NCBI GenBank assembly: GCA_003209225.1
Contig: QCRZ01000011.1
Span: 1 to 33,359 of the forward strand
Direction of reading: 5' to 3'
From: Pelagibacteraceae bacterium AG-464-B04
GTDB taxonomy: Bacteria; Pseudomonadota; Alphaproteobacteria; Pelagibacterales; Pelagibacteraceae
DNA: 33,359 bases
Shown here piece after piece: positions 1-9,450 of the stretch (its first letter is position 1; each line of letters starts with the position of its first letter). Both the position numbers and the translations under genes were made by a program. The notes below the pieces were generated by a model that saw only the letters and a program-made list of their open reading frames with translations, was not told the DNA's origin and searched no databases.

Positions 1-1248
1 TATTCAATATTCAGTTTAATAAAAAATACTTTTACCAATCATCAGAACTGGAAGTTGGCCTGGAAGGATCCGGAACCAAAAAAGGAGTATGATGTTATAA
101 TAATTGGTGGAGGAGGGCATGGGCTAGCAACCGCATATTATCTTGCCAAAGAACATGGAATAACCAATGTTGCTATATTGGAGAAGGGTTGGATAGGAGG
201 AGGCAATGTTGGAAGAAACACAACAATACTAAGATCTAATTATATGTGGGATGCTAATGGGCTTTTTTATGAATATGGAATGAAGCTTTGGGAAAATCTA
301 TCTCAAGAATTAAATTATAATGTCATGTACTCTCCTAGAGGAATTATTAATCTTGCCCATTCAGACGCCCAATTAAATGTATATGCACGTAGAGGAAATT
401 CTATGAGGTTAAATGGAATTGATGCTCAAATGTTAAACAGAGAAGAGCTAAAAAAAAAAATTCCTTTTGCAGATTTTTCTTCTTCGGCTAGATTTCCAAT
501 TTTTGGTGCTTTAATGCAGCCAAGAGGTGGAACAGCCAGACACGATGCTGTTGCATGGGGATACGCAAGAGGAGCTGATGATCTAGGCGTAGATATAATT
601 CAACATTGTGAAGTTACAGGATTTGATATTCAAAATGGAAAAATCATAGGAGTACGAACATCTCGTGGAGATATTAAAACAAAAAAGATAGGATTATGTG
701 TTGCGGGTAGCACTTCCTTATTGGCAGAAAAATTAGAAATGAAACTGCCTATTGAATCTCATGTCCTCCAAGCCTGTGTATCAGAACCTGTAAAACCTTT
801 TCTTGATAATGTAGTAACTTTTGGCGCTGGCCACTTTTATTGTAGTCAATCAGACAAAGGTGAAATGGTTATGGGCGGAGATTTAGATGGTTACAATAGT
901 TATGCACAAAGAGGAAATCTTCCAACGCTGCAACATGTATTATCTGAAGGTGTTGCTATGTTTCCTAATCTAAGTAGGTTAAAAATGTTAAGAACTTGGG
1001 GAGGTATCATGGATATGTCCATGGACGGCTCTCCTATTATTGACAAAACACATATTGAAGGAGTTTATTTAAATTGTGGTTGGTGTTATGGAGGATTTAA
1101 AGCAACTCCAGTGTCGGGATTTACTTTTGCTTATACAATTGCTCAAAATAAGCTTCACTATTTAAATTCAAAATTTCGTTTAAATAGATTTAATACCGGT
1201 CATCTTATTGATGAAAAGGGTGTAGGAACAAAAACTTGGATAGGATAA
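1..1248 (+). CDS. soxB: Sarcosine oxidase beta subunit, 5' end cut by window edge
   Basis: Flavoprotein subunit of heterotetrameric sarcosine oxidase, which oxidatively demethylates sarcosine to glycine in the cytoplasm and carries the catalytic flavin site. The ORF track starts at a TTG at 55, but the frame is open to base 1 and the upstream residues (YSIFSLIKN...HQNWKLAW) look like the usual SoxB N-terminus, so the gene begins outside the window and 415 residues are visible. A dinucleotide-binding glycine motif (IIIGGGGHGLATAYYLAKEHG) follows. The segment GGTARHDAVAWGYARGA contains the histidine that in characterised SoxB proteins binds FMN covalently. The C-terminal half has the expected WGGIMDMSMDGSPIID and GWCYGGFKATPVSG segments. 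It is followed after 3 nt by soxD in the classic order soxB-D-A-G. Confidence 0.95.
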   Translation, partial: YSIFSLIKNTFTNHQNWKLAWKDPEPKKEYDVIIIGGGGHGLATAYYLAKEHGITNVAILEKGWIGGGNVGRNTTILRSNYMWDANGLFYEYGMKLWENLSQELNYNVMYSPRGIINLAHSDAQLNVYARRGNSMRLNGIDAQMLNREELKKKIPFADFSSSARFPIFGALMQPRGGTARHDAVAWGYARGADDLGVDIIQHCEVTGFDIQNGKIIGVRTSRGDIKTKKIGLCVAGSTSLLAEKLEMKLPIESHVLQACVSEPVKPFLDNVVTFGAGHFYCSQSDKGEMVMGGDLDGYNSYAQRGNLPTLQHVLSEGVAMFPNLSRLKMLRTWGGIMDMSMDGSPIIDKTHIEGVYLNCGWCYGGFKATPVSGFTFAYTIAQNKLHYLNSKFRLNRFNTGHLIDEKGVGTKTWIG

Positions 1249-1251
1249 TAA

Positions 1252-1518
1252 ATGTTAGAAATTAAATGTCCTTATTGCGGCAAAAGATCACAAAATGAAT
1301 TTTCATATGGTGGAGACGCTAGTGTTAAAAGACCAGATTTAGAAAAAGAAATATCAGATCAAGATTGGGATAATTTTGTTTATTTTAGAAATAATCCACG
1401 AGGAAAACATTCAGAGTTATGGCAACATATTTCAGGTTGTAGACAGTGGTTTAAAGTTTCAAGAGATACTGTTTCACATGAAATTTTTAAAACAGCAAAA
1501 TTGAATGAGGAATTATAA
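1252..1518 (+). CDS. soxD: Sarcosine oxidase delta subunit
   Basis: Small zinc-binding structural subunit of heterotetrameric sarcosine oxidase; 88 aa is about the usual length. The N-terminal CPYCGKR motif and the later H-x3-C-type segment (HISGCRQWFKVSRDTVSHEI) supply the Cys/His zinc ligands, and EFSYGGDASVKRPD is the familiar SoxD signature. It starts 3 nt after the soxB stop, with AGGA of the soxB tail (TAGGATAATAAATG) placed as a Shine-Dalgarno sequence, so translation is probably coupled. soxA follows after 5 nt. Confidence 0.95.
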   Translation: MLEIKCPYCGKRSQNEFSYGGDASVKRPDLEKEISDQDWDNFVYFRNNPRGKHSELWQHISGCRQWFKVSRDTVSHEIFKTAKLNEEL

Positions 1519-1523
1519 TTAAT

Positions 1524-4520
1524 ATGACCCAAAGTTATCGATTAGAAAATATTGGTTACATAAATAGAGATAGGAAAATTTCATTTAGGTTTAACGGAAG
1601 AAAATATTTTGGTTACAAAGGCGATACATTAGCATCGGCATTGCTTGCAAATGGCGTTCATCTTGTAGGTAGAAGCTTTAAATATCATAGACCTAGGGGA
1701 TTTCTAGGTGCTGGGGTTGATGAGCCTAATGCTAAAGTTCAATTATATAAGGAAAATAACACCGAACCAAATGCTAACGCAACAGAAGTTGAGCTAGTAG
1801 AAGGACTTATTGCAAAAAGTCAAAATTGTTGGCCTTCTGTTTCTTTTGATTTTGGTGCAATCAATAATTTATTAGGTAAATTGTTTCCAGCTGGTTTTTA
1901 TTACAAAACATTCATGTGGCCTAAAAGTTTTTGGTATAAAATTTATGAACCTATTATAAGAAAAGCAGCAGGCCTTGGTATAGCTCCTCTTAAACCTGAT
2001 CCAGATAGATATGAACACAAGTATGAATATTGTGATATTTTGGTAGTTGGTTCAGGACCATCAGGTTTATCAAGCGCACTATCAGCAGCAAAAAATGGAG
2101 CTCGAGTTATTTTAGCTGAAGACAAACCCAGATTTGGAGGAAGTTTATTAACCGACGAGGTTACAATTGGAAATAAAAAAGGAAAAGAGTGGGCAGATGA
2201 AATAATTTCTCAACTTAAATCAATGCCAAATGTTATTGTAAAAAAAAGATCTCAGGTCTTCGGATATTATGATCACAATATGATGGTAATGTGTGAAAGA
2301 ACAAAAGATCATATAGAAAATCCAAATGAATTTACTCCAAGACAAAAACTTTGGTACATACGAGCAAAAGAAGTAATTGTTTCGACAGGATCTATAGAAA
2401 GACCGATTACATTTGGCAACAATGATAGACCAGGGATATTGTTAGCATCTGCAGCCAAAGAATATATGAAGGTCTATGGAGTTCTTGTTGGCAGGAAACC
2501 AATAATATTTACTAATAATGATAGTGCATATGATACAGCGATCGAATTTAAAAAAAATGGAATTAATCCTTTAGTTCTCGATACAAGATTAGATTCAGGT
2601 AGCTCAGTAGTTGCTGAAGCGAAAAGTTTAAATATTAATATTAAATTTTCTTACGGAATAGCAAATGCAAAAGGTTATTTAAAAGTTAAATCTGCTACTA
2701 TAGGAAAATTAAATAGCGATAGATCTAGTTTTGAAAAATTAGAAAATATTACTTGTGATTGCATTTGTGTTTCTGGTAATTGGACACCCACTGTTCATTT
2801 AACATCACAATCAGGAAATAAATTAAAATTTAATGATGCTATTGATGCATTTACTCCAAATGAATCACGACAGAGCGAAACCACAGTTGGGTCTGCAAAT
2901 GGATCATTTACATTAAAAAAATCATTAGAAGAAGGATTCACAAAAGGCTTTGAATTGTCAAAAAAAATAACTAGTAAAAATGAAAAAAGCGTTTCCCCTC
3001 ATTCTAATGAAAGAAGTTATGATCAACATGATAAAATTTGGTGTATGCCACTTCCAAAAAATAAACATTATAAGAGATTTTTAGATTTTCAAAATGATGT
3101 AGCTGTTTCAGATATAGAGTTGGCTGTACGTGAAGGATACAGATCTATCGAACATGTAAAAAGATATACAACATTAGGTATGGCAACAGACCAAGGAAAG
3201 ACAAGCAATTTAAATGGGATGCAACTAGTATCCAATATTGAAAACAAAGTAATCCCTGAAGTTGGTCACACAACCTTTAGACCACCTTATACTCCTATAA
3301 CAATCGGAGCCATTGTTGGAAGAGAAGTTGGAAAACATTATCGTGCAACAAGAAAATCACCAATGCATGAATGGCATGAAAAAAATAAAGCTGTATTTGT
3401 TGATGCGGGATTATGGCTAAGACCAAGATATTATAAAAAGGGAGAAGAAACATTATTTGAAGCATCAAAACGTGAAGCAAAAAATGTAAGAAAAAATGTT
3501 GGAGTGTGTGATGTTACATCTCTTGGAAAAATCGATATAAAAGGTACAGATTCAGCTGAATTTTTGAACAGAGTTTATACGAATGCTTGGATGAAATTAC
3601 CAATTGGTAAAGCTAGATATGGAGTAATGTTAAGAGAGGACGGAATAGTTTTTGATGATGGAACCACAACCAGAATAGCAGAAAATCACTATCACATGAC
3701 AACTACAACAGCACAAGCTGCAAACGTTTTATCACATTTAGAATATTACCTGCAAGTTGTTTGGCCAGAATTAGATGTAAATGTTTTATCCACAACCGAA
3801 CAATGGGCTGGTGCAGCTTTAGCAGGACCAAATTCAAGAAAATTATTAAGTAAGCTTTTCCCGAATATTGATGTTTCAAATGAAAATTTTCCTTTTATGG
3901 GTTACAAAGAATCTGAATTATTCGGTGTTCCTGCTAGAATTTTTCGAATTTCATTTTCAGGTGAGTTAGCTTACGAAATTAATGTTGAGTCAAATTATGG
4001 AGTATCTATGTGGAAAAAAATAATTGAATTAGGTAAAGAAGTGAATATTGAGCCATATGGCACAGAAGCACTTTCTACTTTAAGAATAGAGATGGGTCAT
4101 GTTGCTGGTTCTGAAATTGATAATAGAACTATAGCTTCTGATCTTTCATTAGAAGGGATGCTAAGCAAAAAGAAAGATTTTATAGGTAAGAGATCATTAT
4201 CTAGGGAAGCTTTTACAAATCCAAATAGAGAAAAAATTGTTGGTGTAGTTCCGGTTGATAAAAAAACAATGATTCCTGAAGGCTCGCATTTAGTAAAAGA
4301 TAGCAATGCATCTTTGCCAAACCCTAAACTTGGGCATATTTCAGCTTCATGTTGGAGTGTAGAGCACAATAATCCTTTTTCATTAGCGATACTTAAAGAT
4401 GGAAAAAATAAAATAGGTGAAAAACTTTATGCACTTTCTCCATTGAAAAATAAAAGTATTCCTGTAGAGATAATTTCGTCACATTACGTTGATCCTAAAG
4501 GAGAAAGAGCAAGATCATGA
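1524..4520 (+). CDS. soxA: Sarcosine oxidase alpha subunit
   Basis: Large subunit (998 aa, normal for the family). It binds NAD and, through a C-terminal aminomethyltransferase (GcvT-like) domain, tetrahydrofolate, so the methyl group removed from sarcosine is captured as methylene-THF. Residues about 15-75 form the ferredoxin-like N-terminal domain (RPRGFLGAGVDEPNA). That domain lacks the cysteines of a real 2Fe-2S ferredoxin, as is usual in SoxA. A Rossmann motif (ILVVGSGPSGLSSALSAAKNGA) lies near residue 170. The central segment includes IVSTGSIERP and VSGNWTP. The GcvT domain spans roughly 620-990 (GVCDVTSLGKIDIKG, FSGELAYEINV, LRIEMGHV). The stop overlaps the soxG start in an ATGA. Confidence 0.96.
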   Translation: MTQSYRLENIGYINRDRKISFRFNGRKYFGYKGDTLASALLANGVHLVGRSFKYHRPRGFLGAGVDEPNAKVQLYKENNTEPNANATEVELVEGLIAKSQNCWPSVSFDFGAINNLLGKLFPAGFYYKTFMWPKSFWYKIYEPIIRKAAGLGIAPLKPDPDRYEHKYEYCDILVVGSGPSGLSSALSAAKNGARVILAEDKPRFGGSLLTDEVTIGNKKGKEWADEIISQLKSMPNVIVKKRSQVFGYYDHNMMVMCERTKDHIENPNEFTPRQKLWYIRAKEVIVSTGSIERPITFGNNDRPGILLASAAKEYMKVYGVLVGRKPIIFTNNDSAYDTAIEFKKNGINPLVLDTRLDSGSSVVAEAKSLNINIKFSYGIANAKGYLKVKSATIGKLNSDRSSFEKLENITCDCICVSGNWTPTVHLTSQSGNKLKFNDAIDAFTPNESRQSETTVGSANGSFTLKKSLEEGFTKGFELSKKITSKNEKSVSPHSNERSYDQHDKIWCMPLPKNKHYKRFLDFQNDVAVSDIELAVREGYRSIEHVKRYTTLGMATDQGKTSNLNGMQLVSNIENKVIPEVGHTTFRPPYTPITIGAIVGREVGKHYRATRKSPMHEWHEKNKAVFVDAGLWLRPRYYKKGEETLFEASKREAKNVRKNVGVCDVTSLGKIDIKGTDSAEFLNRVYTNAWMKLPIGKARYGVMLREDGIVFDDGTTTRIAENHYHMTTTTAQAANVLSHLEYYLQVVWPELDVNVLSTTEQWAGAALAGPNSRKLLSKLFPNIDVSNENFPFMGYKESELFGVPARIFRISFSGELAYEINVESNYGVSMWKKIIELGKEVNIEPYGTEALSTLRIEMGHVAGSEIDNRTIASDLSLEGMLSKKKDFIGKRSLSREAFTNPNREKIVGVVPVDKKTMIPEGSHLVKDSNASLPNPKLGHISASCWSVEHNNPFSLAILKDGKNKIGEKLYALSPLKNKSIPVEIISSHYVDPKGERARS

Positions 4521-5098
4521 CACCTTTATCAGCATTAAACAAATTACATCAAAAAGGATTATTTGGTGATTATAAAAATAAAAATGAAATAATATCTGTA
4601 TCAGAATTAAAAAATTTAAAAATTATACAAATATTTCATTACAGAAAGTCAAATATAAAAATTTCTTCAATTAATTTAGATAATATAAAATTTCCAGAAA
4701 ATTCAATGCAGGTAAATTCAAATGACGAAACAAGAATTCTTTGGAATGGTCCAAATAATTGGCTGATAATCTCAAAAAATAAAGATATTTTAAAAAAAAT
4801 TAAAAAAAAATGTGATGATAAAAATTTTGCAGTAACTGATCTTTCACACTCAAGAACTGTAATTGAATTAAAAGGAAACAATTCTAAAGAAATTTTAAAA
4901 AAAGGTTGTCCAATAAATTTTAATGAATTTAAATTAAATAATTGTGCCAATTCAGTTTTTCATGGCATTACTATAACTATCGATATGACCGACGAAAATC
5001 TTGAAACTTTAAGAATTCTTGCTCTAAGAAGTTTCGGGGAATCTTTGTACCATGGCATTACAGATGCTTGTCTTGAAGATGGTTATCAAGGGATTTAA
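4517..5098 (+). CDS. soxG: Sarcosine oxidase gamma subunit
   Basis: Gamma subunit of heterotetrameric sarcosine oxidase (193 aa, typical length), with a fold related to the GcvT family. Segments such as RILWNGPNNWLIIS, VTDLSHSRTVIELKG, ILKKGCPINF and RSFGESLYHGITDAC match the SoxG pattern of 'GP.eWLl', 'DlS..r....l.G', 'l..G..lD' and 'R.fa.sl...l'. The N-terminal third is lysine/asparagine-rich and weakly conserved. Its ATG overlaps the soxA stop by 4 nt, showing translational coupling. The gene ends 5 nt before the stop of the convergent methyltransferase, leaving no room for a conventional terminator. Confidence 0.92.
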   Translation: MTPLSALNKLHQKGLFGDYKNKNEIISVSELKNLKIIQIFHYRKSNIKISSINLDNIKFPENSMQVNSNDETRILWNGPNNWLIISKNKDILKKIKKKCDDKNFAVTDLSHSRTVIELKGNNSKEILKKGCPINFNEFKLNNCANSVFHGITITIDMTDENLETLRILALRSFGESLYHGITDACLEDGYQGI

Positions 5099-5103
5099 TA
5101 ATT

Positions 5104-5733
5104 TTACTTAATTACTTCTGCTAAACATAGCCACGCATTAACATCTTTGCTTGCTATATAATCAGATTTAAAAAATTCTTTAACCGACCAAGATTTATTA
5201 TCTTTTAGATCTTTTATTTTTTTATCAAATCCGTATTTTTCATAAATACCCTCGTTTATTGTGAAGCAAATTAAACCTTTATTCTTGGTTATTCTTATAA
5301 ATTCATTTAATGCATGTGGTTTTACATGCCCAAATGTAAAAGTTCCTACACACATTACCGCATCATAACTATTATCTTGAATGTTTATTTTTTGATTCAA
5401 ATCTATCTTTGATATTTTTTGGTATAAACCTTGGGGAACTAAATCCAGCAATGATTGAGATAAATCAGCACCATCATAATATTGATATCCAAATTTTTTT
5501 AATTCAACTCCTACTAAGCCAGTTCCACAACCAGCATCAAAGATTTTAATATTTTTATTTTCAGCATGCTTTTTAAAAACCTCAACAGCTTCTTTGGGAC
5601 CAGAGTATTTCCAATCAAGCATGTCTTGGTCATACTTATTTTTAATACCCCATTCATCATAATACTTCATGACTTCATCTGTGGTCTTTAATTTATAAAT
5701 AGGTATTTTATTTCCAACGTCTTTTTGTGCCAT
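5104..5733 (-). CDS. Class I SAM-dependent methyltransferase, substrate unknown
   Basis: A 209-aa Rossmann-fold methyltransferase. Motif I is clear (IFDAGCGTGLVGVELKKFG), followed by an acidic motif II (YDGADLSQ) and a motif IV region (YDAVMCVGTFTFGHVKP). The N-terminal segment (YYDEWGIKNKYDQDMLDWKYSGPKEAV) resembles the METTL27/WBSCR27-like group, whose natural substrates are not established. It is the only minus-strand gene between soxG (convergent, 5 nt) and bhmt (divergent), within a cluster that otherwise removes methyl groups. A role that adds a methyl group, or that uses SAM derived from the methionine made by BHMT, is possible but is only inference. No membrane segment or signal peptide is present. 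Confidence 0.85.
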   Translation of the reverse strand: MAQKDVGNKIPIYKLKTTDEVMKYYDEWGIKNKYDQDMLDWKYSGPKEAVEVFKKHAENKNIKIFDAGCGTGLVGVELKKFGYQYYDGADLSQSLLDLVPQGLYQKISKIDLNQKINIQDNSYDAVMCVGTFTFGHVKPHALNEFIRITKNKGLICFTINEGIYEKYGFDKKIKDLKDNKSWSVKEFFKSDYIASKDVNAWLCLAEVIK

Positions 5734-5822
5734 AAGTTTAAACTATCAACAATATTAATTATTAACAATTATATTTTCAAATTAGCTAAAATATGATTAG
5801 CTTTAAAAAGAGTAAAAAATAT
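5734..5822. promoter_or_regulatory. Divergent promoter/leader between methyltransferase and bhmt
   Basis: This AT-rich stretch must hold promoters for both the minus-strand methyltransferase and bhmt. It contains the perfect 10-bp palindrome AGTTTAAACT (5735-5744) next to the methyltransferase start. Near bhmt there is a short hairpin candidate, AGCTAA-AATATGA-TTAGCT, whose loop holds the ORF-track ATG at 5793. If bhmt really starts at 5823, that hairpin lies in its leader. I cannot assign a known riboswitch class. Confidence 0.4.
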
Positions 5823-6869
5823 ATGTCAAAAAATTTAATAGAAAGACTTAATGAAGGACCAGTTCTTTGTGCAGAAGGATACCTTTTTGCAATGGAACGA
5901 AGAGGCTATTTGCAAGCTGGATCTTTTGTTCCTGAAGTTGTTTTAGAAAATCCAGAAGTTGTTTCACAATTACATAGAGAATTTATTAGAGCTGGTAGCG
6001 ATGTTGTGCAGGCATTTACTTATTATGGACACAGAGAAAAATTAAGAATAATAGGAAAAGAAAAACTTCTTGAACCGCTTCAAAAAAATGCTCTAAAAAT
6101 TGCAAAAGATGCCCGAAGTGAATTTAAAGATTTAGATTTAATGGTTTGTGGTGATGTAGCAAACACAAACATTTATGACCCAAAAGACAAAAAAAGTCTT
6201 GTTGAGTGCCAAAAAATGTTTGAGGAGCAGGTTGCATGGGCAAAAGAAGCAGAAGTTGATTTTATCATTGCCGAAACAATTACTTGGGTTGAAGAAATGA
6301 AAATCGCACTTAAAGTTATAAAAGATGCTGGACTAATTGCTGTTTGTAACTATGCATTTAGACGAGATGGCAAAACAAGAGAAGGTATTTCACCGGGCGA
6401 AGCATGTAAAGTTTTAGAAGATAATGGCGCTGATGTTGTTGGATTAAATTGTTTTAGAGGACCTAAAATGACTATAAAACTTTTACCTGAAATCAGAAAA
6501 AGTGTATCGTGCCATGTTGCAGCATTGCCTGTACCTTACAGAACAACAGAAAAAGATCCTGGTTTTTTAAATCAAACCGACGAAGGCTGTGATTGTATTC
6601 CAGGAGGTAACGCTTTTCCTGTTGCGTTAGATAATTTATATTGTAATAGATTTGAAATGGGCGAGTTTGCAAAAGAGTGTGCTAGTAAAAAAATAAATTT
6701 TATAGGAATTTGTTGTGGTGCCGAACCTCATCATGTAAGAGAAATGTCCGTTGCACTTGGCAGAAAACCAATTTCTTATAAATATTACCCTGATATGTCG
6801 AAACATTATGCACATGGTACAGATAAAACTTTAAAAAAACTTAATACTGACGCAGCCAAAACGTTATAA
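5823..6869 (+). CDS. bhmt: Betaine-homocysteine S-methyltransferase
   Basis: Transfers a methyl group from glycine betaine to homocysteine, giving dimethylglycine and methionine; a zinc enzyme. The homocysteine S-methyltransferase fold is clear from LHREFIRAGSDVVQAFTYYG near the N-terminus. The three zinc cysteines are visible in GLNCFRG and in the C-terminal pair of GICCGAEPHHVREM. The ORF track starts at 5793, but no Shine-Dalgarno precedes that ATG. The ATG at 5823 has AAAGAG about 10 nt upstream and gives MSKNLIERLNEGPVLCAEGYLFAMERRGY, which aligns with the beginning of animal BHMT ([26 protein letters not shown]), so I prefer it (348 aa). The gene begins the linear betaine pathway, with the dimethylglycine dehydrogenase 9 nt downstream. 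Confidence 0.93.
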   Translation: MSKNLIERLNEGPVLCAEGYLFAMERRGYLQAGSFVPEVVLENPEVVSQLHREFIRAGSDVVQAFTYYGHREKLRIIGKEKLLEPLQKNALKIAKDARSEFKDLDLMVCGDVANTNIYDPKDKKSLVECQKMFEEQVAWAKEAEVDFIIAETITWVEEMKIALKVIKDAGLIAVCNYAFRRDGKTREGISPGEACKVLEDNGADVVGLNCFRGPKMTIKLLPEIRKSVSCHVAALPVPYRTTEKDPGFLNQTDEGCDCIPGGNAFPVALDNLYCNRFEMGEFAKECASKKINFIGICCGAEPHHVREMSVALGRKPISYKYYPDMSKHYAHGTDKTLKKLNTDAAKTL

Positions 6870-6878
6870 ATTTAGTTG

Positions 6879-9296
6879 ATGGAAACACATGCTAAAGTAG
6901 TTGTTATTGGTGGTGGAGTAGTTGGTTGTTCTATTCTTTTTCATTTAGCAAAGTTTGGTCTTAAGGATTGTATTTTACTTGAAAGAAATGAATTAACCTC
7001 AGGTTCATCATGGCATGCAGCTGGCTCTGTGCATGCTATTTCTTCTGACCCAAATATTTCTAAATTGATGGCTTATACTATTAAACTTTATAAAGAAATC
7101 GAAGAGACGTCAGGACATTCAGTTGGATTTAAACCCAGTGGTGGTTTTTATTTAGCTTCAAACGAAGCTTGGCACGACTACCTAAAAAGAGAGAGATCAA
7201 AAGCAAGATATATGGGGTTAGATCAAGAATTTATTTCACTTGAGGAAGTAGTTAAAAAACATCCATTAATTAACCCAAAACACTATTTAGCTGCACTTTG
7301 GGACCCTATAGATGGCGAGGTAGATCCTTCAGGGGTTACTTACGCATATGCAAAATCTGCAAAAGTTCATGGAGCAAAATATTATACTCATACACCAGTT
7401 CTAGAAACTAACCAAAAAAACGACGGGACATGGGAAGTAGTAACAGAAAAAGGAAATATAAATGCAGAAATTATAATAAACGCTGGAGGGCTTTGGGCTA
7501 GAGAAGTTGGTAAATTAGCTGGTCTTAATTTGCCAGTGCAGCCTATGGAACATCACTATTTAATTACAGAGACAATACCGGAAATAAAAGAGAGAAAAAA
7601 TGAACCAAGGCTGCCAATAGGAACTGATTTTGAAGGAAATATCTATTTTAGACAAGAAGCTTATGGCATGTTACTAGGAACCTACGAATTTAAATCTACA
7701 CCGTGGCAGATAAAAAAAACACCAGTTAACTTTGGTCATGAATTATTAGAGCCTAAATTAGATAATATTCAAGATCGGCTAGAAGTTGGTTTTAAAAGAA
7801 TACCTGCTTTAGAAAAAGCTGGAATAAAAAATATCGTTAATGGACCTTTTACATTTGGTCCTGATGGAAATCCACTAATAGGACCTGTTCCAGGAAAAAA
7901 AAATTATTGGGTAGCCGTTGGTGTAATGGCAGGTTTTTGCCAAGCTGGTGGGGTAGGCAAATCTATTGCTGAATGGATTATTGATGGAGAACCATCAATT
8001 GATGTATGGGCTATGGATGTAGCACGGTTTGGAAATTATGCCTCACCACAATATGGAACCATAAAATCTTCTGAGAATTATGAACGAAGATTTATTATGA
8101 CTTTTCCAAACGAAACTTTACCAAAAGGAAGAAAACAAAAAACTACTGCTTTGTATGATCGATTAGTAGCCAGAGGAGCTGTTATGGGGGATGTTTTTGG
8201 TTTAGAAAATGCTTTATGGTTTGCAACAAATATTAAAAATGCATACGAGGAACCAACCTTTAAGCGTTCACGTTCTCATGATTATGTGAACGAAGAAGTT
8301 GAAGCTGTGAGAACTGCAGTTGGTGCGACTGAAATAGCAAATTTTGCAAAACATGAAATAACTGGACCAGGTTCAAAAAAATTTCTAGATTATGTTTTAG
8401 CAGGAAAAATACCAAAACCTGGAAGAATTATATTAACTCCCATGTTAACTCCAAAAGGAAAATTATATGGGGATTTAACTGTTGCCTGCTACAACAAAGA
8501 AAAATATATTATATATGGATCCGGTGTTGCACAAGAAATGCATCGAAGATGGTTTGAAAAATACTTACCTAAGGAAGGTGTAAATTATAAAAATCGCTCT
8601 GATGATTTTCATGGAATTGCTATATCGGGACCCAATTCACGTAAATTATTATCTCGAATATCCAGAGATGATGTTTCTGCAGAAGTTTTAAAATTTAGAG
8701 ATACAAGAGAAACATTTGTTGGGGGAGTGCCAGCTATTTTAAATAGAATATCTTTTTCAGGGGAGTTAGGATATGAAATTTATGTAGCTCCTCAATTTCA
8801 GTTAAAATTATTCGAGGAAATTGAAGCAAACGGAAAAGATCTAGGACTTAAGCTATATGGAAATCGAGCTTTAATGTCTTTAAGATTAGAAAAAAATTGG
8901 GGTGCTTGGACACTAGATTATAGACCTGATTTTACGGCAAGTGAGTCAGGCTTAGATTCTTTTATATATTGGGATAAAGATTTTGTTGGTAAAGAGGCAG
9001 CTTTAAATGAAAAAAAAAGGGGTCCTGAAAAAAAACTTGTTACAATGATTGTTGAAACAGATGATGTAGATGTCACAAATGACGAGGCTATTTTAAGAGG
9101 TAAAAAATGTATAGGTTACGTAACTTCGGGAGGTTTTGCACATCATATTAAAAAAAGTATAGCGTTTGGGTATGTGCCATTAGAATTTTCAAAACATGAA
9201 ACAGCTTTAGATATCGAAATAAATGGTAAAATTTATAATGCCAAAGTTTCTGAAAAACCTTTATACGACGCTAATGGTGGACGAATGAGAGTTTAA
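6879..9296 (+). CDS. Dimethylglycine dehydrogenase-like FAD/THF protein (copy 1)
   Basis: Two-domain enzyme of 805 aa, as expected for dimethylglycine/sarcosine dehydrogenases. The N-terminal FAD oxidoreductase domain (about 1-390) begins with VVVIGGGVVGCSILFHLAKFG and contains SGSSWHAAG, whose histidine is the covalent FAD site in the mammalian enzymes. The C-terminal GcvT/THF domain (about 420-800) includes FSGELGYEIYV and LMSLRLEKNWGAW. The ORF track begins at TTG 6876, but an ATG follows immediately at 6879 and is the likely start. Position directly after bhmt and upstream of the betaine transporter makes dimethylglycine the most likely substrate, yielding sarcosine for the adjacent Sox complex. 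Exact substrate specificity cannot be read from sequence. Confidence 0.9.
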   Translation: METHAKVVVIGGGVVGCSILFHLAKFGLKDCILLERNELTSGSSWHAAGSVHAISSDPNISKLMAYTIKLYKEIEETSGHSVGFKPSGGFYLASNEAWHDYLKRERSKARYMGLDQEFISLEEVVKKHPLINPKHYLAALWDPIDGEVDPSGVTYAYAKSAKVHGAKYYTHTPVLETNQKNDGTWEVVTEKGNINAEIIINAGGLWAREVGKLAGLNLPVQPMEHHYLITETIPEIKERKNEPRLPIGTDFEGNIYFRQEAYGMLLGTYEFKSTPWQIKKTPVNFGHELLEPKLDNIQDRLEVGFKRIPALEKAGIKNIVNGPFTFGPDGNPLIGPVPGKKNYWVAVGVMAGFCQAGGVGKSIAEWIIDGEPSIDVWAMDVARFGNYASPQYGTIKSSENYERRFIMTFPNETLPKGRKQKTTALYDRLVARGAVMGDVFGLENALWFATNIKNAYEEPTFKRSRSHDYVNEEVEAVRTAVGATEIANFAKHEITGPGSKKFLDYVLAGKIPKPGRIILTPMLTPKGKLYGDLTVACYNKEKYIIYGSGVAQEMHRRWFEKYLPKEGVNYKNRSDDFHGIAISGPNSRKLLSRISRDDVSAEVLKFRDTRETFVGGVPAILNRISFSGELGYEIYVAPQFQLKLFEEIEANGKDLGLKLYGNRALMSLRLEKNWGAWTLDYRPDFTASESGLDSFIYWDKDFVGKEAALNEKKRGPEKKLVTMIVETDDVDVTNDEAILRGKKCIGYVTSGGFAHHIKKSIAFGYVPLEFSKHETALDIEINGKIYNAKVSEKPLYDANGGRMRV

Positions 9297-9450
9297 TTGC
9301 ACTAATAGTAATTTTTTAAGCACATTTTCGAAAATAAGTGATTTGATTTAATTCAATTTCAGGTTGTTTTTTTTTTGGTTACATTTGTTCATCTAATGTG
9401 TTTAATTTAATGCACTTAAATAAATTAATTAACCAAAAGGAACAATAACA
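9297..9450 (+). promoter_or_regulatory. Upstream region of the betaine transporter operon
   Basis: This is a comparatively long 154-bp gap in a compact genome. It contains a perfect 12-bp palindrome, ATTTTCGAAAAT (9324-9335), then a near-palindrome TTGATTTAATTCAA, then a run of T residues. A weak promoter-like pair (TTGTTC near 9385, TTTAAT near 9406) precedes the transporter gene, and AAAAGGAAC supplies the ribosome-binding site. The palindromes could be operators. I found no riboswitch consensus here. Confidence 0.4.

Noticed and set aside
55-1248. SoxB starting at TTG 55, as in the ORF track
   Set aside because: The frame is open to base 1 and upstream residues match the SoxB N-terminus, so this is a gene cut by the window edge.
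5734-5822. SAM-II/SAM-V type riboswitch in the bhmt leader
   Set aside because: Such riboswitches are known in SAR11-like bacteria and TTAGCTAAAA looked suggestive, but I could not build the GC-supported stem and pseudoknot. An Infernal search with the Rfam SAM models would settle it.
9297-9450. Glycine riboswitch upstream of the transporter
   Set aside because: The purine-rich and GC-paired conserved blocks of that aptamer are absent; only AT-rich palindromes are seen.
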